Shown here one piece after another: positions 1-7,195 of a stretch of DNA of 10,411 nt. The stretch comes from Opitutaceae bacterium (GTDB lineage: Bacteria > Verrucomicrobiota > Verrucomicrobiia > Opitutales > Opitutaceae), in contig RGAX01000090.1 in assembly GCA_009919985.1 (NCBI GenBank), forward strand, positions 1 through 10,411, read 5' to 3'. Under the pieces are notes generated by a model that did no database searches, had not been told where the DNA came from, and saw nothing but the letters and a program-made list of their open reading frames with translations. Position numbers and translations under genes: made by a program. Each line of letters opens with the position of its first letter. Position 1 is the stretch's first letter.

Positions 1-3000
1 TTGTGGATCGCGGCGGCGGGACTGGTGAGGACAAGCAGGATCGCGGTTTTGGCGCGGTCTTCGTTGGTGGTGCTCGTAGCAAGTGAGCTCAGAGCGGTGA
101 GGATGCGGGTGCGCGCGGCGCTGGGCAAGGTACCGGCACAGAGTACACTGTTCAGATGATCAAGCAGTGCAGCGGGGTTGGCGACGAGAGTCTGTTCGTA
201 CGTGGTGTTGAGCGTGATCACGTAGGGCTGATTGGCGACGACTGAACCGGTGACTGAGTTTACGAAGGTGCGTAGATAGTTGGGTACACTGATGGCGAAG
301 TTGTCGTCGGTGATCTCAAACTCGGGGGCGACGAGGCCCGCGGCCGCGAGCGGTCCGGGTAGCACATAGTCGGGATGATAGAAGTTGAAGACCGTGGTCG
401 AGCGCAGGGCAGCTTGGCCGATACTGCCAAGAGTATTCCAGATACTGATGGCCGTGTAATTGGTGGAGATCTCGGCAGCGGTGGCCGGCTTGGGGGTGTT
501 GCCATCGATGGGGACCCCGTTGACTCCAATCCAATAGCCCATGAGGCGACCACTGGTGGAAGAGGCGCCAAAAGGACGCATGAGTCCAGTGAGGCGCAGG
601 AGGGGTTCTTTGAGTTTTCCGTAGGTGACGTTACTCACCACGGCCGGCGAGCGGGCTTCATAATCAGTGAGGATGGCACGTACGACGGCGCCAAGATCAC
701 CGCGGGTGCCGCTGCCGTTGTTAATGAATTTCTGCGCGACGCGGTACACATAACCAGGGCTGGGGTTACTGGTGACCAAGCGCTGGATGAGGAGCTTCGA
801 AATGAAGGGGGGCGTGTTGGCGTGGTTGAAAAGAGCGTCAAGCGCTAGCTGGAGGTCTTTGACACCGCCTTGGGCGGCGGGGATCACCGTGGTGGTCACG
901 GGCGAGAGGTTTTTGACGGTGTCGTCGTGGTATGCGGAAAATAAAATCATCGGCGTCACCAAGCTCGTACCATAACCGCCGCCGGTGCGGAAATTGGTGG
1001 TGCTGGCGTAGGACCAACCGGTAAAGACCTTGGCGAGCTCGGTGATGGTCGTTTGGTCGTAGGTGGCGATGGGGAGACCACTGGAGCTGAGGACGAGGGT
1101 GCCATCGGGATTGAGTTGGCTGAGGCCGATGGTGAAGAGCTGCATGATCTCGCGCGCGTAGTTTTCATCGGGCGTCTGGCCCGTGACTGGGTCGGCCTTG
1201 CTGTTGCGGAGGGCGCTAAGATACATGCCCATCATGGGGCTGAGGGTCACGTTTTCCAAGAGCGTGCGAAAGTTGCCGAAGGCACCGTTACCGAGCATGT
1301 CGTAATAAAGGGCGAGCGGCTCGGTATGAGAATCCTCGCCGAGAGAAATATCGGAAACAACGAGGATCTGGCTGAGGGCGTAGGCGACACGCTGGCGGAG
1401 TTGATCGGGCGCGGTGAGGACGGTCTTAAACCAAGCCGACTGCCGATTGGGCAGGTGGATCGCGTTCCAATTACTGAAACTTTGGGAGCCACCGTAGGTG
1501 TTACGGTCGGCGATAGTGGCCGTGCGGTGCGAGGTAAATGGCAGAGCCATCTGCGCGGTGATCCAAGCGTCGATACTACCGCCGGTGAGGCTGTCGATCT
1601 CGGTCTTGGTGGGACCAAAGGTGGCTTGAGTGAGCACTCGCGCGGCATCGGATGCGGTTACCGCGGTGAGCGAGACGGCGGGAGGCGCGTCGGGGGCGAC
1701 GAAGGTGCGGGTACCGGCACCTTGGATGAAGGTGCCCTTCACCTCGCCCGTGGGGTATTTAGCGGTGTCGATGCGCACGGAGATCTTCCCGCTTTTCAAC
1801 GCGTCGAGGAGTTGAGCACTGCTGTAAAGTCCGGTGGGGGTAAAACTCCATTGGGCACCACTGATCTGGCCGCTGGTGCCGAGGCTGAAGACGAAGTCTT
1901 CGTTGGGGCCGAGGACGAGGTAGGCATTGGTGATAGGCGAACTGAGATTAGAGAAGGTGACGTTGACCGCGGCGAGCGTGCCGCTGGTGCTAAGGAGAAT
2001 CGAGGCCGTGCCGGAAGCGGCCGTGCCACTGATGGAGCTGCCGGTGGGACGAACTCCCGCGATGTAAAGAGTAGCGGGACTGTCGGCGATGCTGACGGTG
2101 GCGGAGTTGGCGATACCGACTGAGTAGCCTGCGCCGCTTGTGAGCGAAAGCACGACAGTATCAAGCCCCTCAACTTGCACATCGGGATTGGGCGAGAGCG
2201 GGACTTTAACGGAGCTGGCGCTGGCGGGAATCTCGACGGAGCCCGCGAGGAACGGATAGTCATAACCGTTAATAGCGGAACCGCCGACGGAGTAGTTAAC
2301 AGTTAGAGGCAAGATGAGACTACCGGTACGGGTAATGGTAAACTCGCCAGGATTAGAGCCAGACTCATCGCTGGTGGATTTAGTCGCCGCGATCGTGATG
2401 GTGGGCGGAGTATCAGGCGTGAGATCGTACACCTCGACGAGGGCGACGCCCGTACTGTTGTTGGTACCGCTGGTTTTCACGGTATACGAGCCAGGGGCGA
2501 GATCGACCAAGATTGCGGCGTCTTTACTACCGCTGGGGAAAGGAAAACCCGTAAAGCCCGCAAACGCGGCGGAAAGCGTTGCAGCCGAGGCGGCAGTAGC
2601 ACCGGTGGGTGTGCCCCAGTCGTTATTGGAAGCGTAGGTGATCGTGTCAGCGGGATTGGTGAGGGTGAGGGTGGGATCAGCTAAGGCGCCGGGGACGCCG
2701 AGCGCCGTCAGGGCTGGACCCGCAGCCCGGATCAATAAAGGAATCATCACCGCTGCGTTGATGCCGACCAAAGCGCGAGAGGAGATATTAGTGAGACGAG
2801 TGGAGCCGGCCGTGGCGCCGAGCTCGTAGACCTCGATGATGGCCAGTCCCGACGTGTTACCAACGCCGCTGACGGCGGCCGAGTAGCTGCCAGGCGGCAA
2901 CGTGGCGACGATGGCGGCATCGCGCGACGTGGCGGAAGTTAAAGCGAAGGCGCCGACCGAACTAAACGTGGCGGCGGTGACCGCGGTAGCACCATTGAGC

Positions 3001-3308
3001 GGAGTGCCCCAGTTATCGTTGGCGGCGATCGGGATGTTGGCGCTGTTGTACAGCGTGATATAGGGATCGGCGAGCGTGCCCGCGATATTGAAGGGAGAGC
3101 TCGCCAACGTGGGACCCACGGCGCGGATGAGCACAGTTTTATTAGCCCCAGCGCCGATTACGAAACCGGTGAAGAGCTGGTTGGCGGAAGTGCCGACTTG
3201 GGCGCGAGTGGAGAGATTAGCGAGGCGGGGCTCTTGCGCGTGGGTGGCGACGGTGAGTGAAGCGAAGCCGAAAAGGGTGCAGACCAGTGAGACCAATGAG
3301 CGGTTCAT
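1..3308 (-). CDS. Secreted multidomain DUF1800 protein (3' end outside window)
   Basis: This is an open minus-strand frame of 1102 codons with no stop before the window edge. The N-terminus (MNRSLVSLVCTLFGFAS...) is a signal peptide, probably cut after ATHA at about residue 24, so the product is exported. Two related beta-rich repeats follow at about 27-163 and 170-296, sharing 'RAxGPxL', 'LADPxxTL', 'NDNWGTP/NNDWGTP' and 'xxDAAIxxxLxPGSY'. Next come a Calx-beta-like domain (about 302-412), a CHRD-like domain (about 440-530, with 'GEVKGTF') and DUF1800 from about 552 (ASDAARVLTQATFGPT, LRQRVAYALSQILVVS, DENYAREIMQLFTIGL, LAKVFTGWSY). The last visible residues (LTSPAAAIH) resemble the usual end of DUF1800 proteins, so probably only a short tail is missing. 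DUF1800 has no established biochemical role; such genes often sit beside DUF1501 genes, which would lie left of the window. ATG at 3308 is chosen; an in-frame ATG at 3317 would add MPL, and an in-frame stop lies at 3336-3338. Neither start has a clear Shine-Dalgarno sequence. Confidence 0.93.
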   Translation of the reverse strand, partial: MNRSLVSLVCTLFGFASLTVATHAQEPRLANLSTRAQVGTSANQLFTGFVIGAGANKTVLIRAVGPTLASSPFNIAGTLADPYITLYNSANIPIAANDNWGTPLNGATAVTAATFSSVGAFALTSATSRDAAIVATLPPGSYSAAVSGVGNTSGLAIIEVYELGATAGSTRLTNISSRALVGINAAVMIPLLIRAAGPALTALGVPGALADPTLTLTNPADTITYASNNDWGTPTGATAASAATLSAAFAGFTGFPFPSGSKDAAILVDLAPGSYTVKTSGTNNSTGVALVEVYDLTPDTPPTITIAATKSTSDESGSNPGEFTITRTGSLILPLTVNYSVGGSAINGYDYPFLAGSVEIPASASSVKVPLSPNPDVQVEGLDTVVLSLTSGAGYSVGIANSATVSIADSPATLYIAGVRPTGSSISGTAASGTASILLSTSGTLAAVNVTFSNLSSPITNAYLVLGPNEDFVFSLGTSGQISGAQWSFTPTGLYSSAQLLDALKSGKISVRIDTAKYPTGEVKGTFIQGAGTRTFVAPDAPPAVSLTAVTASDAARVLTQATFGPTKTEIDSLTGGSIDAWITAQMALPFTSHRTATIADRNTYGGSQSFSNWNAIHLPNRQSAWFKTVLTAPDQLRQRVAYALSQILVVSDISLGEDSHTEPLALYYDMLGNGAFGNFRTLLENVTLSPMMGMYLSALRNSKADPVTGQTPDENYAREIMQLFTIGLSQLNPDGTLVLSSSGLPIATYDQTTITELAKVFTGWSYASTTNFRTGGGYGTSLVTPMILFSAYHDDTVKNLSPVTTTVIPAAQGGVKDLQLALDALFNHANTPPFISKLLIQRLVTSNPSPGYVYRVAQKFINNGSGTRGDLGAVVRAILTDYEARSPAVVSNVTYGKLKEPLLRLTGLMRPFGASSTSGRLMGYWIGVNGVPIDGNTPKPATAAEISTNYTAISIWNTLGSIGQAALRSTTVFNFYHPDYVLPGPLAAAGLVAPEFEITDDNFAISVPNYLRTFVNSVTGSVVANQPYVITLNTTYEQTLVANPAALLDHLNSVLCAGTLPSAARTRILTALSSLATSTTNEDRAKTAILLVLTSPAAAIH

Positions 3309-3317
3309 AAGCGGCAT

Positions 3318-3517
3318 GGGGGCGTGATAAAACGGTTAGATAACTAGGACGGAGTCACAATGAATAAGTTAAGAGCAAAAGTAATGGATCCGTAAATTCG
3401 ATGAGGACGGGATCAAGAGATAGGTTCACGGTTGGGATGGGTCAGCCTAGCGACTGCCTCGCTTCACCAGCGGAGTTCCTCATAATCTAGTCCGCGTTTG
3501 ATTCTGCAGGGACATCG
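3318..3517. other. Intergenic gap between RR1 end and DUF1800 gene start
   Basis: About 200 bp separate two minus-strand genes. It must hold the leader of the DUF1800 gene and any transcription end for RR1. I see no convincing hairpin with a T tract and no strong promoter hexamer pair, so nothing specific is called here. Confidence 0.5.
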
Positions 3518-4332
3518 TCAAGACGTGGGAGCGGGCGTGGGTAACTTTGCCCGGTTGAGCCCTACGTGAGCTTTCAAGCGCTGGGCTAGGCGGGCGCTTG
3601 CTATGCGCCGCAATTCCTTCGGCTGATTTAACCCAGTGAGGTAAACTAGCATTTTATTGCGAGTCACCCGCTCCACCTTCTCCACGCATGACAAGTTGAT
3701 GATCCTAAATCGGTCCACCGAAAAAAAATTTCGCTCGGCAGCAGCTCTTCCCAGCGAGCTAAGGACTGGCGCAGCATGTAAGATTGGTTCGTGCTGAGCG
3801 TGAGCCGAGTGTAATCACCCACGGTTTTGATCAAAGCGATCTTCGTGGGATCCAATTTGAGCAACTGGTTATGCTCTTGTACCATAATAGTGTTCAGCGC
3901 CTGAGGGCCTAGGGTAGGCGATGCCAGCGACGGCGAGGTAACAGCCATAATCGCCCTCCGACCCTTGAAGTGTAGCCGTAGTTTATTAGCGGTGGCTGCG
4001 ATACGTTCAGGAGAGTAGGGCTTGAGGAGATAATCGACTGCATCCAGCTCAAACGCCTCAATCGCATGCTGCTCATAGGCGGTCACAAAAACAATCGCTG
4101 GTCGAGACTCTACGGGCAGCAAGGCAGGTAAATTCAAGCCATCAGCAGGTGGCATGTTAATATCGAGGAAAACCACATCGGGACGCAGCGTACGACAGAA
4201 ATCCAGAGCCTCCGCCAAGGATACCGCCTCACCGATGATCTCGAGATCGGGATGCGGCACCAAGCGCTTCCGAAGGAATCGTCGAGCATCCGGCTCATCA
4301 TCCACAATCAAACAGCGAAAGTTAGCACTCAT
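3518..4332 (-). CDS. LytTR-family response regulator RR1, frameshifted inside the DNA-binding domain
   Basis: The gene encodes a two-component regulator of the LytR/AlgR type, expected to be a cytoplasmic phosphorylation-dependent DNA-binding protein. The receiver covers residues 1-120: acidic pair D11/D12 (LIVDDEP), phosphoacceptor D57 (VVFLDINMP), T84 (VFVTAY) and K104 (YLLKPY). A linker follows, then a LytTR domain from about 148. The zero frame reads ...EELLPSEIFF (to residue 204), then goes off-family (RWTDLGSSTCHAWRRWSG) and stops at 3664. The -1 frame from TCG at 3721-3719 continues SVDRFRIINLSCVEKVERV... for the full second half of LytTR and stops at 3518. RR2 and RR3 both have the equivalent FIRVDRSLIINL/FFRIDRFRIINL stretch, so the downstream frame is clearly part of the same gene. 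The joined product would be about 271 aa, a normal family length. The cause could be a recent inactivating mutation, a homopolymer sequencing error, or recoding at T8. It is divergent from the histidine kinase, its likely partner. The ATG at 4332 aligns with RR3 (MS..LRxLIVDDEP). Confidence 0.85.
3721..3728 (-). other. T8 run at the RR1 frameshift: slippery-site candidate
   Basis: On the coding (minus) strand the codons are GAA ATT TTT TTT CGG. The last T of ATT plus the two TTT codons form a T TTT TTT heptamer in the zero frame, the ideal pattern for -1 tandem tRNA slippage. A -1 shift here gives F F S V D R F, which rejoins the LytTR domain with no residue gained or lost. A run of eight identical bases also permits RNA polymerase slippage, where one added U would give the same protein. 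No strong downstream stem or well-placed upstream Shine-Dalgarno stimulator was recognised. The one-base difference is certain in this sequence; whether it is functional is not. Confidence 0.45.
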
Positions 4333-4445
4333 ACCAGGATCAATGACTGGGGATAAGGCTGAATCCCTGTTTTCATCCCGTAAACGCCGAAGAAGGTAGG
4401 CCGACCACTAAGGCAAGAGGGAGCACGCGGGATAAAAGTAGTCGC

Positions 4446-4451
4446 ATTATA
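4446..4451 (-). promoter_or_regulatory. Candidate -10 box for RR1
   Basis: A perfect TATAAT lies on the minus strand about 114 bp before the RR1 start, in the context TTTTATAATGCG. No good -35 is found at 16-18 bp; TTGTGG lies only 13 bp upstream. The same TTTTATAATG string occurs in the predicted RR3 promoter, which slightly supports a shared promoter type. Confidence 0.3.
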
Positions 4452-4537
4452 AAATGGCAAAATTCCACAAGAGTTAGGTTGTGATATTAGAGATCAATTT
4501 TTTTACGATTACTCAGACCGAAAGGTGGTAAAGTTTA

Positions 4538-4579
4538 ATGCGGTGAAACGGGCTTAATATGCGGTGAACAGGGCGTACC
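4538..4579 (+). repeat. 21-bp tandem direct repeat, possible LytTR operator
   Basis: ATGCGGTGAA occurs at 4538-4547 and again at 4559-4568, exactly 21 bp apart. Similarity continues as GGGC.TA after two mismatches, so the unit is a nearly perfect 21-bp duplication. LytTR regulators such as AlgR, AgrA and ComE are known to bind pairs of about 9-bp direct repeats about two helical turns apart, which this spacing matches. The sequence does not match any specific published consensus that I can assign. A ninefold match to the same word (ATGCGGTGA, minus strand) overlaps the RR3 start codon at 7189-7197. Confidence 0.4.
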
Positions 4580-4771
4580 GCGCGAATAGCCTCCCCTACT
4601 CCCATGTGGGGCACGTGCACTGGGCCGCCTTGAATGTTATCCACGCTCCGCATGTACTCGTTGGGTGAACCTATGTGCGCAGGCAAACAGCGCGGGGTCA
4701 TCACGGTCTTTTATGCACCCTGAAGATGATATCGCAGTTTTGAAAACCATCTTAAACAGGCCAAGGTGACC

Positions 4772-4801
4772 GATTCGGCGTACCGACAGACTGATTCACC
4801 G
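4772..4801 (+). promoter_or_regulatory. 21-bp-phased direct repeat just upstream of the kinase gene
   Basis: GATTCGGCG (4772-4780) and GATTCACCG (4793-4801) match at 7 of 9 positions and are exactly 21 bp apart, the periodicity expected for a dimer of LytTR domains. The second half-site ends 46 bp before the kinase ATG. The longer word GACCGATTCG at 4768-4777 is repeated exactly at 7008-7017, ahead of RR3. This supports, but does not prove, a regulatory element controlling the kinase gene. Confidence 0.35.
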
Positions 4802-4847
4802 ATTAAACCTTCCTCATCGCGCGATTTGATTACTTATTAAGACTCAC

Positions 4848-5912
4848 ATGGAGCATACCCCACCACCTATTGACCAGAGCAAGTTCGACGCGGAACTGTT
4901 TTTCAATGTCGTGGGCGTGAGCACCTTGATTGCGCTGCCCATCATGATTGGCGGGAGATATCTAGCCGGTGTTAACTCGGCTAACCTCTTCGTGATCGTC
5001 GTCGTGTCGCTGTTCTTCAACCTTCTCTTGTTCGCCTTGGGGATTTTGCTTTTTCAACCATTGCTGTCGCTCAAAGATAACGCACGTAAAACCCGTAAAG
5101 TCGTAGCCATAATTATCTATAGTCTGGTGATCATTGGCGTGGTCACAGTCCAATATGGTTTTTTTCGCAACGATAAACCCAATATCCAGAACCCATGGCT
5201 GACGTGGATCTCACTGGTCGGACTGCGCGGGTCCTTACTCATAGGAGCGCTCTTGTATTATTTTTATAAATTCCAAAAGAAGCAGCTGCTGAGTATCGAG
5301 TATCGCCAATTGGAAGTCGAGATGCTGGCCCGTACAGCTGAGATCGGCCAGCTTAAGGCCCAGATCAATCCTCACTTTTTGTTTAACACCCTCACGGCGA
5401 TCAGCGCGCGTTCGACTCAACCTGATGTGGACTTGATGGTGGAAGGCCTCGCCGAGGTACTGCGATATAACCTAACGCAAACGTTCCCCAAGGATATCTT
5501 CGCTAAAGAGGTCCACGCGATTAAGAGTTACCTCTCAGTCCTCGAGCTTCGCTTCGGAGATAAGATAAAGATTGAAGTGAATATCACTCCTGCCGCCAGT
5601 GCGGCCTTGGTCCCGCAGCCTCTGCTGCTGCCCTTGGTGGAAAACGCGATCAAGTACGGCCAAGAAACGACCTTGTGGCCACTGTTGATCCGCGTGGAGG
5701 CGAAGATTACTGAGAAGGGCTTCATCGCTTCCGTGGAAAATACCGGCACCTGGATTGAGCCGAAAGCTGTACCCAAGCCCGGCCAACAAATCGGCCTTAG
5801 CAACCTGCGGCGTCGACTGGAGTTAATTTACGGCACCGCGGCAACGGTCACCCACGAATCTCTGCCCGATACGGTGCGCGTCCAAGTGCTCCTACCGATG
5901 GCGGCGGGTTGA
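4848..5912 (+). CDS. Membrane sensor histidine kinase, LytS/His_kinase (PF06580) type
   Basis: The 354-aa product is an inner-membrane autokinase expected to phosphorylate the neighbouring LytTR regulators. Four hydrophobic segments lie at about 18-36, 46-69, 84-102 and 118-140, with only short loops, so there is no sizeable extracytoplasmic sensor domain; the signal is probably sensed in or at the membrane. A short coiled-coil-like linker (about 141-170) leads to the His_kinase motif AQINPHFLFNTL with phosphoacceptor H176. The ATPase part shows the N-box PLVENAIKYG (N266), the VENTGTW segment near 296-302 and the glycine-rich GQQIGLSNLRRRLELIYG region near 312-329, including the usual GxGLxNxxxRL-like end. 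All core residues appear present. The ATG at 4848 has no strong Shine-Dalgarno sequence. It is divergent from RR1 and followed by RR2 and RR3 on the same strand. The signal and target genes cannot be inferred. Confidence 0.93.
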   Translation: MEHTPPPIDQSKFDAELFFNVVGVSTLIALPIMIGGRYLAGVNSANLFVIVVVSLFFNLLLFALGILLFQPLLSLKDNARKTRKVVAIIIYSLVIIGVVTVQYGFFRNDKPNIQNPWLTWISLVGLRGSLLIGALLYYFYKFQKKQLLSIEYRQLEVEMLARTAEIGQLKAQINPHFLFNTLTAISARSTQPDVDLMVEGLAEVLRYNLTQTFPKDIFAKEVHAIKSYLSVLELRFGDKIKIEVNITPAASAALVPQPLLLPLVENAIKYGQETTLWPLLIRVEAKITEKGFIASVENTGTWIEPKAVPKPGQQIGLSNLRRRLELIYGTAATVTHESLPDTVRVQVLLPMAAG

Positions 5913-6048
5913 GGTTGGACGGGCGCGGCGGCGAATATCGACGCAGAGCAGAGAAAACGCGAAACACCAATCATCTTGCTCAATTGAACTTTGGGGGTTA
6001 ACTGTGTCTGTTTCAGATGAGTTTTGGGCCGGTTGGTGACATTGGGCT

Positions 6049-6054
6049 TATAAA
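6049..6054 (+). promoter_or_regulatory. Candidate -10 box (TATAAA) for RR2
   Basis: TATAAA sits in GGGCTTATAAATTC, 35 bp before the preferred RR2 ATG at 6089. The GGGCTT-TATAA pattern resembles the RR3 promoter (GGGGCTTTTATAAT). No convincing -35 was found at the usual distance. If real, it would exclude the more upstream ATG at 6017. Confidence 0.22.
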
Positions 6055-6088
6055 TTCAGGGCTCAAACCACACGCTATGCATTTTGAT

Positions 6089-6877
6089 ATGAGTTTAACT
6101 CCTTTTGGGAGCGCCCCAAGCGCCCCACTAAGATGCTTGGTCGTCGACGATGACCCCTTGGTGTGCGCCCTATTAGTCAAATACTTGCGGCTCCATCGGG
6201 GAATCGAGTTAGTCGGCGAGACCAGCACAGTGAGGAAGGCCTTAGAGTTTTGCCGGACGCTTCAACCCGATTTGATATTCATCGATATCAACCTGCCGCA
6301 GGCCGAAGTCTTCCTCATGATGCCGGTCCAAGCGGGAAATCCCCGCATGCAGATCGTCTTTTTGACCGAGCCTGATGATCGCACGATTGAAGCGTTTGAA
6401 TTCCGCGCGCTGCATTACCTGCTGAAACCGTATTCAGCCAAACGAGTGGCCCTCATCGTCGATAAACTGCTGCGCAGCCATGTAAGTCTGGCTATCGCGC
6501 CGCCCAAAGAACCCCAGGTCGAGGCCGCGTCCAAGACGATGTGGGTGATCACAGATAACGGGCGACTCAAGGTGAAGCACAGCGAGATCGTCTTAATCGA
6601 AGCCGAGGCGCCCTATTCCCGACTCACGCTTTTTGACGGCAACACCTACCTCCTGCGCCGGGCGATGAGTCAGTGGGAAGACTTGCTCCCAACGACGGAT
6701 TTTATACGCGTGGACCGATCGCTGATCATCAATCTGCGGCGCTTGGAGAAAGTTGAGCGGGTTTCGCGCGATCAGGCGCTCATCACCCTACGAGGCTTGA
6801 GTGAGCCGAAGACATTGGGCCGACAACCCAGTCTGCGCCTCTTGCAGCGATTGAAAGCCTCCACTTTAGTAAGATAA
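6089..6877 (+). CDS. LytTR-family response regulator RR2 (apparently intact)
   Basis: This is a cytoplasmic two-component regulator of the LytR/AlgR type. Numbering from the preferred ATG at 6089 (MSLTPFGSAP...), the receiver has the acidic cluster D20-D22 (LVVDDDP), phosphoacceptor D66 (LIFIDINLP), T93 (VFLTEPD) and K113 (YLLKPYS). The LytTR domain starts near residue 150 and is complete: WVITDNGRLKVKHSEIVLIEA, the strand/helix segment YLLRRAMSQWEDLLP, the core FIRVDRSLIINLRRLEKVERVSR and a C-terminal helix (LRLLQRLKAS). The same frame is open from an ATG at 6017, and another ATG lies at 6077; 6089 is preferred because it gives the MS... start and receiver length seen in RR1 and RR3 and because of the -10-like box at 6049. 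The loop after D66 lacks the common glycine (LPQAEVF), a small departure from RR1 and RR3. It follows the kinase by about 175 bp, so it may be co-transcribed or have its own promoter. Confidence 0.9.
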   Translation: MSLTPFGSAPSAPLRCLVVDDDPLVCALLVKYLRLHRGIELVGETSTVRKALEFCRTLQPDLIFIDINLPQAEVFLMMPVQAGNPRMQIVFLTEPDDRTIEAFEFRALHYLLKPYSAKRVALIVDKLLRSHVSLAIAPPKEPQVEAASKTMWVITDNGRLKVKHSEIVLIEAEAPYSRLTLFDGNTYLLRRAMSQWEDLLPTTDFIRVDRSLIINLRRLEKVERVSRDQALITLRGLSEPKTLGRQPSLRLLQRLKASTLVR

Positions 6878-6903
6878 GTTTCAGGGCCGCGGTGCTAACT
6901 CGA

Positions 6904-6943
6904 GCCCGTCCAAGACCTGCTATGACTGTAAGGTCAAACGGGC
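6904..6943 (+). terminator. Stem-loop after RR2 (possible terminator or mRNA end)
   Basis: GCCCGT (6904-6909) pairs with ACGGGC (6938-6943), and inside it GACCT (6914-6918) pairs with AGGTC (6931-6935), leaving a 12-nt loop and a small asymmetric internal loop. It begins 27 bp after the RR2 stop. There is no T tract after it, so it is not a classical intrinsic terminator; it could be a processing or stabilising hairpin or a weak terminator. Confidence 0.4.
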
Positions 6944-7042
6944 GGCTTAAGTGATCATTGCTATACTGGCATTTTAGCTGGGTTGCGCCCAGTTCAAGAC
7001 GTCCTTGGACCGATTCGCGACATCGTGCTTTATTCCGACGGT

Positions 7043-7072
7043 TTGTGAGGTGTCCTGCGGGGCTTTTATAAT
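7043..7072 (+). promoter_or_regulatory. Predicted sigma70-like promoter for RR3
   Basis: TTGTGA (7043-7048) and a perfect TATAAT (7067-7072) are separated by 18 bp. Transcription would start near 7079 and leave a leader of about 117 nt before the RR3 ATG. The GACCGATTCG element lies 25 bp upstream of the -35 box, a plausible activator position. The hexamers are seen directly; activity is inferred. Confidence 0.45.
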
Positions 7073-7195
7073 GACGACCCAGCCTAGGATCAATGCCCCC
7101 TGTCTCGTAGGCTTCCGCCTGTTCACCACTGATAACTCGGACCCGAAGAGGGAACCACGGGTGAGCAATTACGCTACCCTGCGACGGATCACCGC

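Larger units (their letters stand above)
4333..4847. other. 515-bp divergent intergenic region between RR1 and the histidine kinase
   Basis: No convincing gene is present. The best minus-strand frame (GTG at 4704 to about 4513, 63 codons) resembles nothing I recognise. The region holds a TATAAT hexamer facing RR1, a 21-bp tandem repeat near its middle and a second 21-bp-phased repeat close to the kinase start. It also has a T7 run at 4498-4504. It is long for a simple divergent promoter, which fits regulated expression of both flanking genes. Confidence 0.6.
6878..7195. other. 318-bp intergenic region between RR2 and RR3
   Basis: It contains the stem-loop at 6904-6943, a small CTGGG/CCCAG hairpin at 6978-6992, the GACCGATTCG word at 7008-7017 shared with the kinase upstream region, and a predicted promoter at 7043-7072. 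A 64-codon plus-strand frame from 7005 overlaps the RR3 start as ATGA but spans the promoter and has no recognisable domain, so it is not called as a gene. Confidence 0.5.

Noticed and set aside
1053..2123. Long plus-strand open frame of 356 codons opposite the DUF1800 gene
   Set aside because: It is antisense to a clearly domain-bearing frame, has low-complexity Gly/Glu/Asp/Arg composition and no recognisable motif; it is a shadow of the GC-rich codon pattern.
3397..3420. Weak inverted repeat GATCC...GGATC between RR1 and the DUF1800 gene
   Set aside because: Only about five pairs with a long loop and no T tract; expected by chance.
3518..3718. Separate small gene starting at GTG 3718 for the second half of the RR1 LytTR domain
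   Set aside because: There is no ribosome-binding site and the product would be half a fold; it is the frameshifted continuation of RR1.
4513..4704. 63-codon minus-strand frame starting with GTG in the RR1-kinase gap
   Set aside because: No Shine-Dalgarno sequence, no recognisable domain, and it runs across the 21-bp tandem repeat; better explained as regulatory DNA.
6017..6088. Upstream ATG at 6017 as the start of RR2
   Set aside because: The extra 24 residues have no counterpart in RR1 or RR3 and overlap a TATAAA box; the start at 6089 fits the family better, though 6077 is not excluded.
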